A DNA stretch of 24,029 bases from positions 1-24,029 of IMG/VR virus record IMGVR_UViG_3300046389_000129, one strand, 5' to 3'. Within the stretch, counting starts at the first letter, position 1. Every line of letters starts with the position of its first letter. A model generated the notes under the pieces. That model worked only from the letters and a program-made list of their open reading frames with translations, searched no databases and was not told the origin of the DNA. The DNA is from a virus. The position numbers were made by a program, and so were the translations under genes. Positions 16,291 to 22,970 of this stretch are shown in pieces.

Positions 16291-16928
16291 AAAAAATTCT
16301 TTTTTTAGTGGATCCAGGTCACGGGGGAACATACCCAAATGAACACGACCGTGCGGGGCAATATGTGACAAGTGGCAAACGATCACCCCGTTGGGATGAC
16401 CGCACCTTTGCAAATGGTTCACCGTATGTTTTATTTGAGGGGGTAAACAACCGCGACAATGCGCGTCGTTTGGTTCAGGCTTTAAATGATGCGGGGATGG
16501 ATGCGATTGACATTGTCAACGATTGGCGTGACATTTCATTGACCGACCGGGTGAACCGTGCGAATCAATATGCAAGAACCCGTTCATGTGTTTACATTTC
16601 ACTCCATTCAAACGCATCGGGAAACGGTGTTGATTGGGCAAGCGCACACGGAAACGAAATCTTTGTTGCACCGACCGCGTCAATGAATTCAAAACGATTC
16701 GCCGACATCCTGGAACAAAATTTTTTGAAGAACTTTGATGGGGTTTCAAAATGGCGAGGTGTCAAGAATGGCAACTTTTACGTTTTAAGGGCGACCAATT
16801 GCCCCGCAATACTGATTGAAGCGGAATTTCACGACAATAAAGAAAGCGCAAAATTGATGCTTTCCGAAGATTACAAGAAAAGATTGATTGATACTATCGT
16901 AAATTCTTGCTATATTTACAAGCAATGA
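16287..16928 (+). CDS. N-acetylmuramoyl-L-alanine amidase (endolysin, Amidase_3)
   Basis: A 213-residue zinc amidase that cuts the bond between muramic acid and the peptide of peptidoglycan. VDPGHGG gives zinc ligand His12, LFEGVNNRDN gives Glu51 and YISLHSNASGNG gives His107. ILIEAEFHDN near the end holds the likely catalytic Glu178. The whole protein is one Amidase_3 domain without a wall-binding domain, which fits a Gram-negative host. There is no signal peptide, so export should depend on a holin. It is linked by ATGA both to the holin candidate before it and to the spanin-like gene after it. Confidence 0.9.
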   Translation: MKKILFLVDPGHGGTYPNEHDRAGQYVTSGKRSPRWDDRTFANGSPYVLFEGVNNRDNARRLVQALNDAGMDAIDIVNDWRDISLTDRVNRANQYARTRSCVYISLHSNASGNGVDWASAHGNEIFVAPTASMNSKRFADILEQNFLKNFDGVSKWRGVKNGNFYVLRATNCPAILIEAEFHDNKESAKLMLSEDYKKRLIDTIVNSCYIYKQ

Positions 16929-17383
16929 GATACTTGATCATCATTGTTCTTTTCAATGTTGCTTGTTCACCTCAATTTCATATCAATAAAGCAAAGAGGC
17001 AAACGCAAAAAGCAATCGACAAGGGCGCAGTCATAACACACCGCGCCGACACCATCCGCGACACCATTATCGAAGTCATTGAATACACAAAAAACGACAC
17101 GGTGTTCATCGAAATCACAAAAACCATTGAAAGGGTTGTGACCAAAAAGGGCGAAGTCAGATATATCACCCGCAAAGACAAACGTCGAGAATACAGAAAA
17201 GAAAAAAAAGAATCAAAACGCGATTTCAAATTGTCAATTCAAGACAAGAAAATTGAACGCACCGAAGCCAAAGCGAAAAACAAAAATCGTTCTTGGTGGA
17301 TTGTGGTGTTTTCGATTTTGATTTTGCTATTGATATATATCTATTTTGAAGCAAACAAAAAAATCAATCGATATGGCAAATAA
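16925..17383 (+). CDS. Spanin-like lysis protein (unimolecular spanin architecture)
   Basis: I chose the ATG at 16925, whose ATGA overlaps the endolysin stop. An ATG-like start further upstream would place non-signal residues before MRYLIIIVLFNVACSPQF. From here the protein has 152 residues. The N-terminus is a short hydrophobic leader followed by a cysteine (Cys14), as in an outer membrane lipoprotein, though the -3 residue is Asn, which is atypical for a lipobox. The centre alternates Thr/Ile and charge and then becomes very Lys/Arg-rich. Residues about 124-141 (WWIVVFSILILLLIYIYF) are a single membrane segment near the C-terminus. A lipid-anchored N-terminus with a C-terminal inner membrane segment is the layout of unimolecular spanins such as T1 gp11. 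These fuse the outer and inner membranes in the last lysis step. Confidence 0.6.
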   Translation: MRYLIIIVLFNVACSPQFHINKAKRQTQKAIDKGAVITHRADTIRDTIIEVIEYTKNDTVFIEITKTIERVVTKKGEVRYITRKDKRREYRKEKKESKRDFKLSIQDKKIERTEAKAKNKNRSWWIVVFSILILLLIYIYFEANKKINRYGK

Positions 17384-18401
17384 ACGACTCCGTTTGAAAG
17401 ATGACGAATTAGAAATCATTCAGGAATTTCGACGCATAAAAGACGAAAGCATCAAACAAGGAATACCAATTGAAGACGTCAAGCACGGATGGATCAAATC
17501 GGATCGGTCAAGTTTGTTTTTCAAAAACCCAAAATTCAAAGATCAAACGACGCAACAATTTGAACAGCTGCAAGAATCATTAATCAAAGAGTTCAAAGAT
17601 TATGCGCCAAATTACCCAACACAAAAACGAACCAAATCAAAAGACGGTCACCTTTTGGTCGTATCACCGACCGACATTCATCTTGGAAAACTTTGCAGTT
17701 CATTTGAAACGGGTGAAGATTACAACCAACAAATCGCGGTCAAAAGGGTGAAAGATGGCGTCAACGGAATCTTGCAAGAATCAAGCGGTTGGGATATTGA
17801 AAAAATTCTTTTGATTATTGGAAACGATATTTTGCACACCGACACACCAAGCAAGACGACAAAAGGCACATTGCAAGAAACTGACGGGAATTGGTATGAC
17901 AACTTTTTGACGGGAGTGCGTTTGTATGTAGATTTGATTAATCAATTGAAAGCGGTTGCACCCGTTCATGTAATTCACGCACCGTCGAATCACGACTACC
18001 AGAGCGGTTTTCATCTTGCTCAACTAATCGAAGCACATTTTAACCAATGCAAAGACGTGACATTTGATTGTTCAATTGCCCATCGGAAATATTTTTCTTG
18101 GTATGAGAATCTTTTTGGCGCGACTCACGGCGACGGCGCAAAAACTGCCGACCTCCCAATGTTGATGGCGCACGAATCAAAGGATTGGACAAAGTGCAAA
18201 CATCGCTATATTTTTACGGGGCATTTGCATCATCGCATCCAACGCGATCATTTTAGTGTGTGCATAATTACAACCCGATCACCGTCGGGAACTGATTCCT
18301 GGCATCACATAAAAGGTTATCAGCACTCACCAAAAGCAATCGAGGGTTTTATTTTTCATAAGAAACAAGGACAAAAAGCGAGCTTGGTTCATTTATTTTA
18401 A
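17373..18401 (+). CDS. Calcineurin-like metallophosphoesterase with N-terminal helical domain
   Basis: I chose the ATG at 17373, giving MANKRLRLKDDELEIIQEFR and 342 residues; the upstream start lies inside the spanin-like gene. Residues about 93-280 carry all motifs of the dinuclear metallophosphoesterase fold: DIH (Asp101, His103), GND (Asn151, Asp152), SNHD (Asn206, His207, Asp208; the usual first Gly is Ser), THGD (His232) and GHLHH (His274, His276). The first about 75 residues look like a helical, possibly DNA-contacting domain. The substrate could be DNA ends, a nucleotide or a phosphoprotein; the sequence does not tell. It is the last gene before the late terminator and overlaps the spanin-like gene by 11 bases. 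Its place with lysis and virion genes suggests a late role. Confidence 0.8.
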   Translation: MANKRLRLKDDELEIIQEFRRIKDESIKQGIPIEDVKHGWIKSDRSSLFFKNPKFKDQTTQQFEQLQESLIKEFKDYAPNYPTQKRTKSKDGHLLVVSPTDIHLGKLCSSFETGEDYNQQIAVKRVKDGVNGILQESSGWDIEKILLIIGNDILHTDTPSKTTKGTLQETDGNWYDNFLTGVRLYVDLINQLKAVAPVHVIHAPSNHDYQSGFHLAQLIEAHFNQCKDVTFDCSIAHRKYFSWYENLFGATHGDGAKTADLPMLMAHESKDWTKCKHRYIFTGHLHHRIQRDHFSVCIITTRSPSGTDSWHHIKGYQHSPKAIEGFIFHKKQGQKASLVHLF

Positions 18402-18460
18402 GTAACTTTGTTTATCTACTGATAAAGTAGTTTGTTTTTTCAAAGGTTAGTTAGGTTTAA

Positions 18461-18486
18461 GCGCATCGGCAACGGTGCGCTTTTTT
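18461..18486 (+). terminator. Rho-independent terminator at the end of the late block
   Basis: GCGCATCG-GCAA-CGGTGCGC forms an 8-pair stem (one T-G pair) closed by a GNRA-type GCAA loop and followed by TTTTTT (18481-18486). A weaker hairpin candidate lies just before it at 18411-18440, where tttatc pairs with gataaa or ctact with agtag, also with a T-rich tail. Together these close the late transcripts. Confidence 0.85.
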
Positions 18487-18496
18487 CATGTCTTGA

Positions 18497-18526
18497 TTTG
18501 TACATTCGTTTTTTTTATTATATTTG
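18497..18526 (+). promoter_or_regulatory. Bacteroidetes-type promoter for the early block
   Basis: TTTG at 18497-18500 and TATATTTG at 18519-18526 are separated by 18 bases. They match the Bacteroidetes -33 and -7 elements (TTTG and TAnnTTTG). The start should lie near 18533, about 16 bases before the ATG at 18549. It directly follows the late terminator, so it probably drives the rightward run of small genes. It would use the host sigma factor, which suits early expression. Confidence 0.75.
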
Positions 18527-18548
18527 TCCATAACCAAATTGAAACCAA

Positions 18549-18926
18549 ATGAAAAAACAAATCAATCAAGTCACCTTTCCAGGGCGACAAAAACGCAAAA
18601 AATTATTTGACAACAATGAAACAATTGACGACGTGATTCGTTTAGTAAATTGGAACTTTGAACCTCAACACCGTGATGCGGTCAAGGTTTATTGTTTACA
18701 ATTGCACGCGGGGTTGACTGCGAAACAATCAATCAAATTGCTTTCATTAAACGGTCGAAAATTAAATTCCTATCCTTTAGAGGTCAGTCATAAATGTGCA
18801 AACGATCAAGGATATCAAATGCTTTTCAAATCGTTTTGCCGACACATTGAACAAACCATCCAACACCGTCGGTTGACCATTTACAAAAAGCACATTAAAC
18901 AAGTAACAAATCAAAAATCAAAATAA
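18549..18926 (+). CDS. Unknown basic early protein
   Basis: A 125-residue, basic protein (Lys, Arg, Gln and His rich) that is first after the promoter. HRDAVKVYCLQLHAGLTAKQ, with the following IKLLSLNGRKL, could form a helix-turn-helix. The last 30 residues (FCRHIEQTIQHRRLTIYKK) are helical and very basic. No family is recognised. First genes of an early block are often regulators or host-takeover proteins. There is no membrane segment. Confidence 0.65.
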   Translation: MKKQINQVTFPGRQKRKKLFDNNETIDDVIRLVNWNFEPQHRDAVKVYCLQLHAGLTAKQSIKLLSLNGRKLNSYPLEVSHKCANDQGYQMLFKSFCRHIEQTIQHRRLTIYKKHIKQVTNQKSK

Positions 18927-18927
18927 A

Positions 18928-19314
18928 ATGGAAGACTTAATTGAATTTATTGAAGTAGAAAACAAGTCACAACGACATCGATTAAGAGGAAACATGGCGT
19001 CGGTTTGGTTTAACCTTGACGGTCGTTTTAAGAATTACGGAACAACGTTTTCGCAAGACATCAAAACAGACAAATCAAGAATCAAGATCGGCAAGATAGG
19101 CGAAAAGGTTTGTGTTGTATTCACAAATGAAAAGGACAACAGTTTGAATTTATACAACAGTCACAACCCGAAACAAAATATGCGTTTCGATTCACGCATT
19201 TTTTGCGAAATGTTTTTTCCTAAATTGAAAAATCTAAAAAAAGGAAAGGATAAAATTGTCTTGTCCATAACCAAAATGACTGATGACATTTATTTGTTTG
19301 AAGACAAAATTTAA
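18928..19314 (+). CDS. Unknown early protein
   Basis: A 128-residue protein starting one base after the previous stop. It has a mixed beta pattern: SVWFNLDGRFKNYG, then a RIKIGKIGEKVCVVFTNEK strand pair and a C-terminal DKIVLSITKMTDDIYLFEDK. I do not recognise it. The shape suggests a small compact beta domain. It is followed by a hairpin, so expression may fall after it. Confidence 0.6.
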   Translation: MEDLIEFIEVENKSQRHRLRGNMASVWFNLDGRFKNYGTTFSQDIKTDKSRIKIGKIGEKVCVVFTNEKDNSLNLYNSHNPKQNMRFDSRIFCEMFFPKLKNLKKGKDKIVLSITKMTDDIYLFEDKI

Positions 19315-19338
19315 TTTTAAAAATTTAACAAATCAAAA

Positions 19339-19358
19339 AGGGCGCGTCAAACCGCCCT
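19339..19358 (+). terminator. Hairpin related to the one after the capsid gene
   Basis: AGGGCG (19339-19344) pairs with CGCCCT (19353-19358) around the loop cgtcaaac. The right arm and the next bases (CCGCCCTAT) are identical to those of the hairpin at 11380. The T tract is poor, so this may be an attenuator or an RNA stability element rather than a full terminator. Confidence 0.5.
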
Positions 19359-19376
19359 ATATTAAAACCCAACAAC

Positions 19377-19559
19377 ATGAAAAATCAAGAAAAAATTCAC
19401 GCCTTTTTTAACCCGTCTAACAACGTCAAAGTTCCCGACAATATATTCACACCAAAGAAACAATTAAACACGCTTAAAATAGCCCGCACGATACAACCTA
19501 AAGAACGTGCAACATTCAATGAAGTATATGAAAACGCATTCAATCAATTAAAAAAGTAA
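19377..19559 (+). CDS. Unknown small protein
   Basis: A 60-residue gene with A-rich leader and ATG at 19377. The chain is basic and Asn/Lys rich, with IHAFFNPSNNVKVPDNIFTP in the first half and FNEVYENAFNQLKK as a final amphipathic helix. Nothing is recognised. The position, the leader and an in-frame length typical of this region support it as a real gene. Confidence 0.5.
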   Translation: MKNQEKIHAFFNPSNNVKVPDNIFTPKKQLNTLKIARTIQPKERATFNEVYENAFNQLKK

Positions 19560-19570
19560 AATAAGATAAA

Positions 19571-19801
19571 ATGAGGAAAAGAATGGAATTAACATTTGCC
19601 GAAGTGCAAGCAATCAAAATTGACTTTTTGCGTGACTACATTCACGGCAATAAAAAATTGAACTCGGTAATTGATCAAACGATGGAACGATACAATGTCG
19701 GCTATCAGACCGCGAAGTACATTGGCACATCAATGACAATTGAAGACATGGTTCAATTGCAACCTAAAATTTCAAACCAAAAAAGACAAACCAATGATTG
19801 A
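19571..19801 (+). CDS. Unknown small protein, possibly DNA binding
   Basis: A 76-residue protein; an ATG four codons on (19583) is an alternative start. FAEVQAIKIDFLRDYIHGNK and a VIDQTMERYNVGYQTAKYIG segment could make a small helix-turn-helix with a recognition helix around YQTAKYIG. It ends in an 8-base overlap with the next gene. No family is identified. Confidence 0.55.
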   Translation: MRKRMELTFAEVQAIKIDFLRDYIHGNKKLNSVIDQTMERYNVGYQTAKYIGTSMTIEDMVQLQPKISNQKRQTND

Positions 19802-20060
19802 AACCGACCTTGACCAAACGACAAAAATACTTCGTTTGTTTTTGCATTCGCAAGCAATCATTCATTGCATTGACGACCTCCATGATTCGGTCATCTACAA
19901 GCACCAATTCAAAAAAGAAATGAATCGAACGTTGCGATTCTTAGAACCCAAACTTGACAATCTATTGCGCAACGCTGACGTTTCTGAATCGCAATATTAC
20001 GTTGACATCGTTTCCGAATTGGAACAAGTGACCAAAGAAATAAACGTTGAAATGAAATGA
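19794..20060 (+). CDS. Unknown helical early protein
   Basis: I chose the ATG at 19794 (88 residues), which overlaps the previous stop by 8 bases; the TTG at 19740 would add residues that belong to the other reading frame. The protein is almost all helix: TTKILRLFLHSQAIIHCIDD, then an EMNRTLRFLEPKLDNLL helix and an acidic end. It could be a small adaptor or inhibitor, but no function is visible. Confidence 0.5.
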   Translation: MIETDLDQTTKILRLFLHSQAIIHCIDDLHDSVIYKHQFKKEMNRTLRFLEPKLDNLLRNADVSESQYYVDIVSELEQVTKEINVEMK

Positions 20061-20074
20061 TTTTTTTAAATTAG
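20047..20074 (+). promoter_or_regulatory. Possible promoter before the replication gene
   Basis: TTG at 20047-20049 and TAAATTAG at 20067-20074 are separated by 17 bases. The second box differs from TAnnTTTG at one base. It lies partly in the end of the preceding gene and 20 bases before the ATG at 20095. Confidence 0.35.
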
Positions 20075-20094
20075 CCGAACAAAAACAAAATTAA

Positions 20095-20754
20095 ATGAAA
20101 CTAACCAAACGAAAAGGGTTCAATTTTTTCCGTAGTTATTACGACGTATACAATGAACTCAACGACAAAGACAAAGTTCAATTCATGGATGCATTACTTG
20201 ACCGTCAATTTTTAGGCGTCAAACCGCACGACCTCAAAGGAATGGCAAAGTTTGCATACATCAGTCAAACCAATAGCATCGACACGCAAATCAAAGGATA
20301 TGAGGACAAGACGGGCAACAAATTGCAAGGGGGTATTGAACCCCCTACCGTACCCCCTACCGCACCCCCTACGCAAGGGGGGTTGAACACCCCTACCCAA
20401 CAAGTACAAGTACAAGAGAAAGGGAAAGAACAAGGGAAAGAGAAAGAGAAAGGGAAAGAACTTGATATTGAAGCGCGCAAATTAAAATTTGCCAATTCAT
20501 TGAAGCCTTATTTGACCGACTACGGCAAACAAACGTTGAACAATTTTTTCTTATATTGGTCGGAACATAATGAAAACGGCAAAAAGATGCGGTTTGAATA
20601 TTCCAAAAATCAACCTTTTAATGTGGCGCGACGACTTGCTACCTGGAAACAAAAGGAACACGACACCCCAATCAAGGGAAACAAAAAACGCGGTGACGGT
20701 GTCAATGCTGAATATATGAATGAACTAAAAACCCGACTATATGGAAAACAATGA
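20095..20754 (+). CDS. Replication protein, DUF6291/DnaD-like
   Basis: A 219-residue protein with an A-rich leader. Residues about 8-75 hold FNFFRSYYDVYNELNDKDKV, then a DRQFLGVKPHDLKGMAKFAY segment and SIDTQIKGYEDKTG, the pattern I know as DUF6291 in Bacteroidetes phage replication regions. Residues about 77-124 are a low-complexity linker: PPTVPPTAPPTQGG and a Gly-Lys-Glu run. The C-terminal part, with LKPYLTDYGKQTLNNFFLYW and FEYSKNQPFNVARRLATW, resembles the DnaD/DnaT-like domain of helicase loaders and primosome proteins. It overlaps the next gene by 14 bases. Together they probably load a replicative helicase at the phage origin, an inference from family and position. Confidence 0.6.
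   Translation: MKLTKRKGFNFFRSYYDVYNELNDKDKVQFMDALLDRQFLGVKPHDLKGMAKFAYISQTNSIDTQIKGYEDKTGNKLQGGIEPPTVPPTAPPTQGGLNTPTQQVQVQEKGKEQGKEKEKGKELDIEARKLKFANSLKPYLTDYGKQTLNNFFLYWSEHNENGKKMRFEYSKNQPFNVARRLATWKQKEHDTPIKGNKKRGDGVNAEYMNELKTRLYGKQ
20340..20460 (+). repeat. In-frame tandem repeats in the DUF6291 gene linker
   Basis: Three 12-base units (accccctaccg[t/c] and a variant accccctacgca, 20340-20375) encode PPTV, PPTA and PPTQ. They are flanked by runs of five or six G (20329-20333 and after 20376), which can pair with the C runs as short hairpins. A purine-rich stretch with aaagagaaa/gggaaag units follows (about 20415-20460). The repeats keep the frame, so length could vary by slippage without disrupting the protein. 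Confidence 0.7.
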
Positions 20755-21283
20755 AATCATCAAAAAGGAAAACAATGAAATTGTTAAATTTGACAAGGTT
20801 GCATATCTACAAAAATATGATCCTTTGAAAGTGCTGACGTCATTGCGTCACATCAAGACATCAATCCAAGCGATTGAAAACGACGAAATCAGTCTTGCAC
20901 TATCTTCAAAACATATCGGAATGGATTCCGTTCTTGCATTGATTGAAGTGCATCTTGCGTCACTTTCTGAATCGGTCAACGTAGGGCAACCGTTGAGCAA
21001 ATACCAAATCAAAGAAATCGCCATTGAAATACATTCGATGTTTTATTTTCTTTCAATGACTGAAATTTGTTTTGTACTTAGAAAAGCAAAGCGGGGTGAA
21101 TACGGTCAACTTTATGGGGTGTTGAACATTGTCGCAATATTGGATTGGTTTAATCAGTACGTCGAAGAACGCACGCAAGTATTCATCAACAAGTCAACAC
21201 AAGACCGTCACAACGATCATAGTTTGCGAAGTAGTGACCGAAAAGAATTGAAACAATCAAAACATTATAAAGATGAAAAATAA
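20741..21283 (+). CDS. Helicase-loader-like phage protein (DUF6633-like), function uncertain
   Basis: A 180-residue protein whose ATG overlaps the preceding gene by 14 bases. ALIEVHLASLSESVNVGQPL (residues about 66-85), then QIKEIAIEIHSMFYFLSMTE and LRKAKRGEYGQLYGVLNIVA with an ILDWFNQYVEER helix, fit a protein family common beside DnaD-like genes in Bacteroidetes phages and integrative elements. I know it as DUF6633 from memory only. The tail is polar. Pairing with the preceding gene suggests a helper in helicase loading. No Walker motif is visible, so it is not an AAA+ loader of the DnaC type. Confidence 0.55.
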   Translation: MENNEIIKKENNEIVKFDKVAYLQKYDPLKVLTSLRHIKTSIQAIENDEISLALSSKHIGMDSVLALIEVHLASLSESVNVGQPLSKYQIKEIAIEIHSMFYFLSMTEICFVLRKAKRGEYGQLYGVLNIVAILDWFNQYVEERTQVFINKSTQDRHNDHSLRSSDRKELKQSKHYKDEK

Positions 21284-22370
21284 AATTGATTGTAAATTCA
21301 ATTTTTATAGTTGTATAATGACCAACAAAAATTTTATGAATTTAGATGTTTGTAAAAATTGTGAGGATGGTGATTCCTATGAAAGTGAAGAAAATTATTA
21401 TAAAACAATCACAACGGGTTCGGATTTTTCGGGGGTTGGTGCTTTTGATTATGCCATTGAAAGGGTATGCAATGCGAAAGGGTTTGAACACGAAAGAATT
21501 TTTGCGTGTGATTGGGATAAATTTGCACGAACAACCTATGCACACAATCACGGTGAACCGTCATATTTTCCAAAAGACGTATATGACCGTGACATTCCTG
21601 AAGAAAGTCTTGACATCTACATGACCTCACCGCCTTGCCAGGCGTTTAGTCTTGTTGGAAAACGAAAAGGTAAAACCGATAAAAGGGGGATTTTGTTTTT
21701 TAATTCTCACGAGTTTATCAAAGTGAATAAACCTCGATATTTCATTTTTGAAAATGTCAAGGGGTTGTTGTCGGATGACAAAGGTCGAACATTTCAAGAA
21801 TGGGTTGATATGTTGGGCGGGAAAAGCGTGAACGGATTGCCCGTTTTATTTCCGCATGACGACGCACTTGATTATCATTTGTATTGGCAAGTTTTGAATT
21901 CAAAAGATTACGGAGTGCCACAAAATAGGGAACGCGTTTTTTTGATAGGTATCCGTGACGACGTTGATAATTATTTCAGGTTTCCAAAAAAGCAACATTT
22001 GACAAAACGATTAAAAGACGTTCTTGAAAAAGAAGTTGATCAAAAGTATTTTTTAGATCAAAAAATTTACAATTCTTTTTTAAATAAAAAAGGTGATTTT
22101 GGAGAACGTTTTAAATTAATTAATCCAATTTCTTATGCAATGGCATTGAATACAAAGCACGGAAAGGGAGTGATTACAAATAACTATATTAAGTGGGATG
22201 AATCACCAACTGAAATAAGATTTTTAACTCCACTTGAATATTTCAGACTTCAAGATTTTCCTGAAACGTTTGATTTTTCCGTTGTCAGCAATTCCCAGGC
22301 ATACAAGCAAGCGGGTAATTCAATCACGGTTGCAGTTCTTGAAAAGATAATTTTAAAATTGAATCTATGA
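21273..22370 (+). CDS. DNA cytosine-C5 methyltransferase
   Basis: A 365-residue enzyme with all main motifs: I (SDFSGVGAFDYAIERV, from about 50), II (ACDWDKFARTTYAHNHG), IV (TSPPCQAFSLVGKRKG, Cys122 nucleophile), VI (FIFENVKGLL), VIII (YGVPQNRERVFLIGIR), IX (EIRFLTPLEYFRLQDFP) and X (QAGNSITVAV). The target recognition part between VIII and IX (about 225-305) is short and very AT-rich in DNA. The start at 21273 overlaps the previous stop by 11 bases; an ATG at 21318 after ttttatagttgta is the alternative. The longer form adds Cys7, Cys14, Cys27 and Cys30, which might bind a metal. No restriction partner gene is seen. It probably protects phage DNA from host cleavage or marks it for regulation; the target site cannot be read from the sequence. 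Confidence 0.92.
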   Translation: MKNKIDCKFNFYSCIMTNKNFMNLDVCKNCEDGDSYESEENYYKTITTGSDFSGVGAFDYAIERVCNAKGFEHERIFACDWDKFARTTYAHNHGEPSYFPKDVYDRDIPEESLDIYMTSPPCQAFSLVGKRKGKTDKRGILFFNSHEFIKVNKPRYFIFENVKGLLSDDKGRTFQEWVDMLGGKSVNGLPVLFPHDDALDYHLYWQVLNSKDYGVPQNRERVFLIGIRDDVDNYFRFPKKQHLTKRLKDVLEKEVDQKYFLDQKIYNSFLNKKGDFGERFKLINPISYAMALNTKHGKGVITNNYIKWDESPTEIRFLTPLEYFRLQDFPETFDFSVVSNSQAYKQAGNSITVAVLEKIILKLNL

Positions 22371-22636
22371 CAATCAACGCAGCACGAATTTATTTGCGTG
22401 AGAATTGGAAACGTTTGCCGAAAACCCTTGATTCAAAGTTTGCGTATTATTCCGACGTCAAAAAAACCCTTGAATTTTACGCGCACATTTTAAAGACAAG
22501 CGAAAATCAACGTCAATTGAAATCGACCGAATCAAATGTGATTATGATTGTGCAAGCGTTGCAAGATGAAACGCAATGGAATAAACCACAACCCCGATTA
22601 AATTCACATCAAAACAACTATTTTGAAAATGACTAA
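22367..22636 (+). CDS. Unknown small protein after the methyltransferase
   Basis: An 89-residue protein coupled to the methyltransferase by ATGA. Most is helical: INAARIYLRENWKRLPKTLD, SDVKKTLEFYAHILKTSENQ and a VIMIVQALQDETQW segment. The end is Asn-rich. It could act with the enzyme before it or with DNA, but no family is recognised. Confidence 0.55.
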   Translation: MTINAARIYLRENWKRLPKTLDSKFAYYSDVKKTLEFYAHILKTSENQRQLKSTESNVIMIVQALQDETQWNKPQPRLNSHQNNYFEND

Positions 22637-22904
22637 AATGAAAGCAAGCAAACAAGACGTCAAATATTATTTTGCAATTCGTGATTTGATTCACAAAAAA
22701 TTGTTGAACGATGGAACGTTAATGTGTCGCGATGAACTCAATGACTTTTTGAAATGGTATTCGGATCTTGAAAACGTCAGCTTGTCAAACATCAGTCACG
22801 ACGACTTGCAAATTCTCAAAGAATCGACAAAGTATTTCGCCCATTCGATTGGGTTGCACCTGGACAAAGACGAAAAAATTGATTTGAACTTTGAAATTTC
22901 TTAA
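22629..22904 (+). CDS. Unknown small helical protein
   Basis: I chose the ATG at 22629 (91 residues), which overlaps the previous stop; a second ATG at 22638 is possible, and an upstream TTG is less likely. QDVKYYFAIRDLIHKKLLND and a DLQILKESTKYFAHSIGLHL helix are amphipathic, and the end is acidic. It is the last gene before a short gap with a promoter-like box. Function unknown. Confidence 0.5.
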   Translation: MTKMKASKQDVKYYFAIRDLIHKKLLNDGTLMCRDELNDFLKWYSDLENVSLSNISHDDLQILKESTKYFAHSIGLHLDKDEKIDLNFEIS

Positions 22905-22936
22905 TAAAAAAATAGGATTATATTTATTTTTTTATA

Positions 22937-22944
22937 TATATTTG
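22937..22944 (+). promoter_or_regulatory. Possible -7 element before the 22971 gene
   Basis: TATATTTG fits TAnnTTTG exactly and lies 26 bases before the ATG at 22971 in a 66-base AT-rich gap. No TTTG lies at the expected -33 distance, so the promoter may be weak or need an activator. Confidence 0.45.
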
Positions 22945-22970
22945 ACAACAACCAAAAAAAAACAAACAAA

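Noticed and set aside
16907-16927. gctatattta as a separate promoter for the spanin-like gene
   Set aside because: It lies in the end of the endolysin gene, does not match TAnnTTTG, and the ATGA overlap already explains coupled translation.
20340-20376. The 12-base repeats as a CRISPR-like or origin iteron array
   Set aside because: Only three imperfect units without spacers lie inside a coding frame and encode a plain PPT-x linker. An origin function is not excluded, but nothing beyond the repeats supports it.
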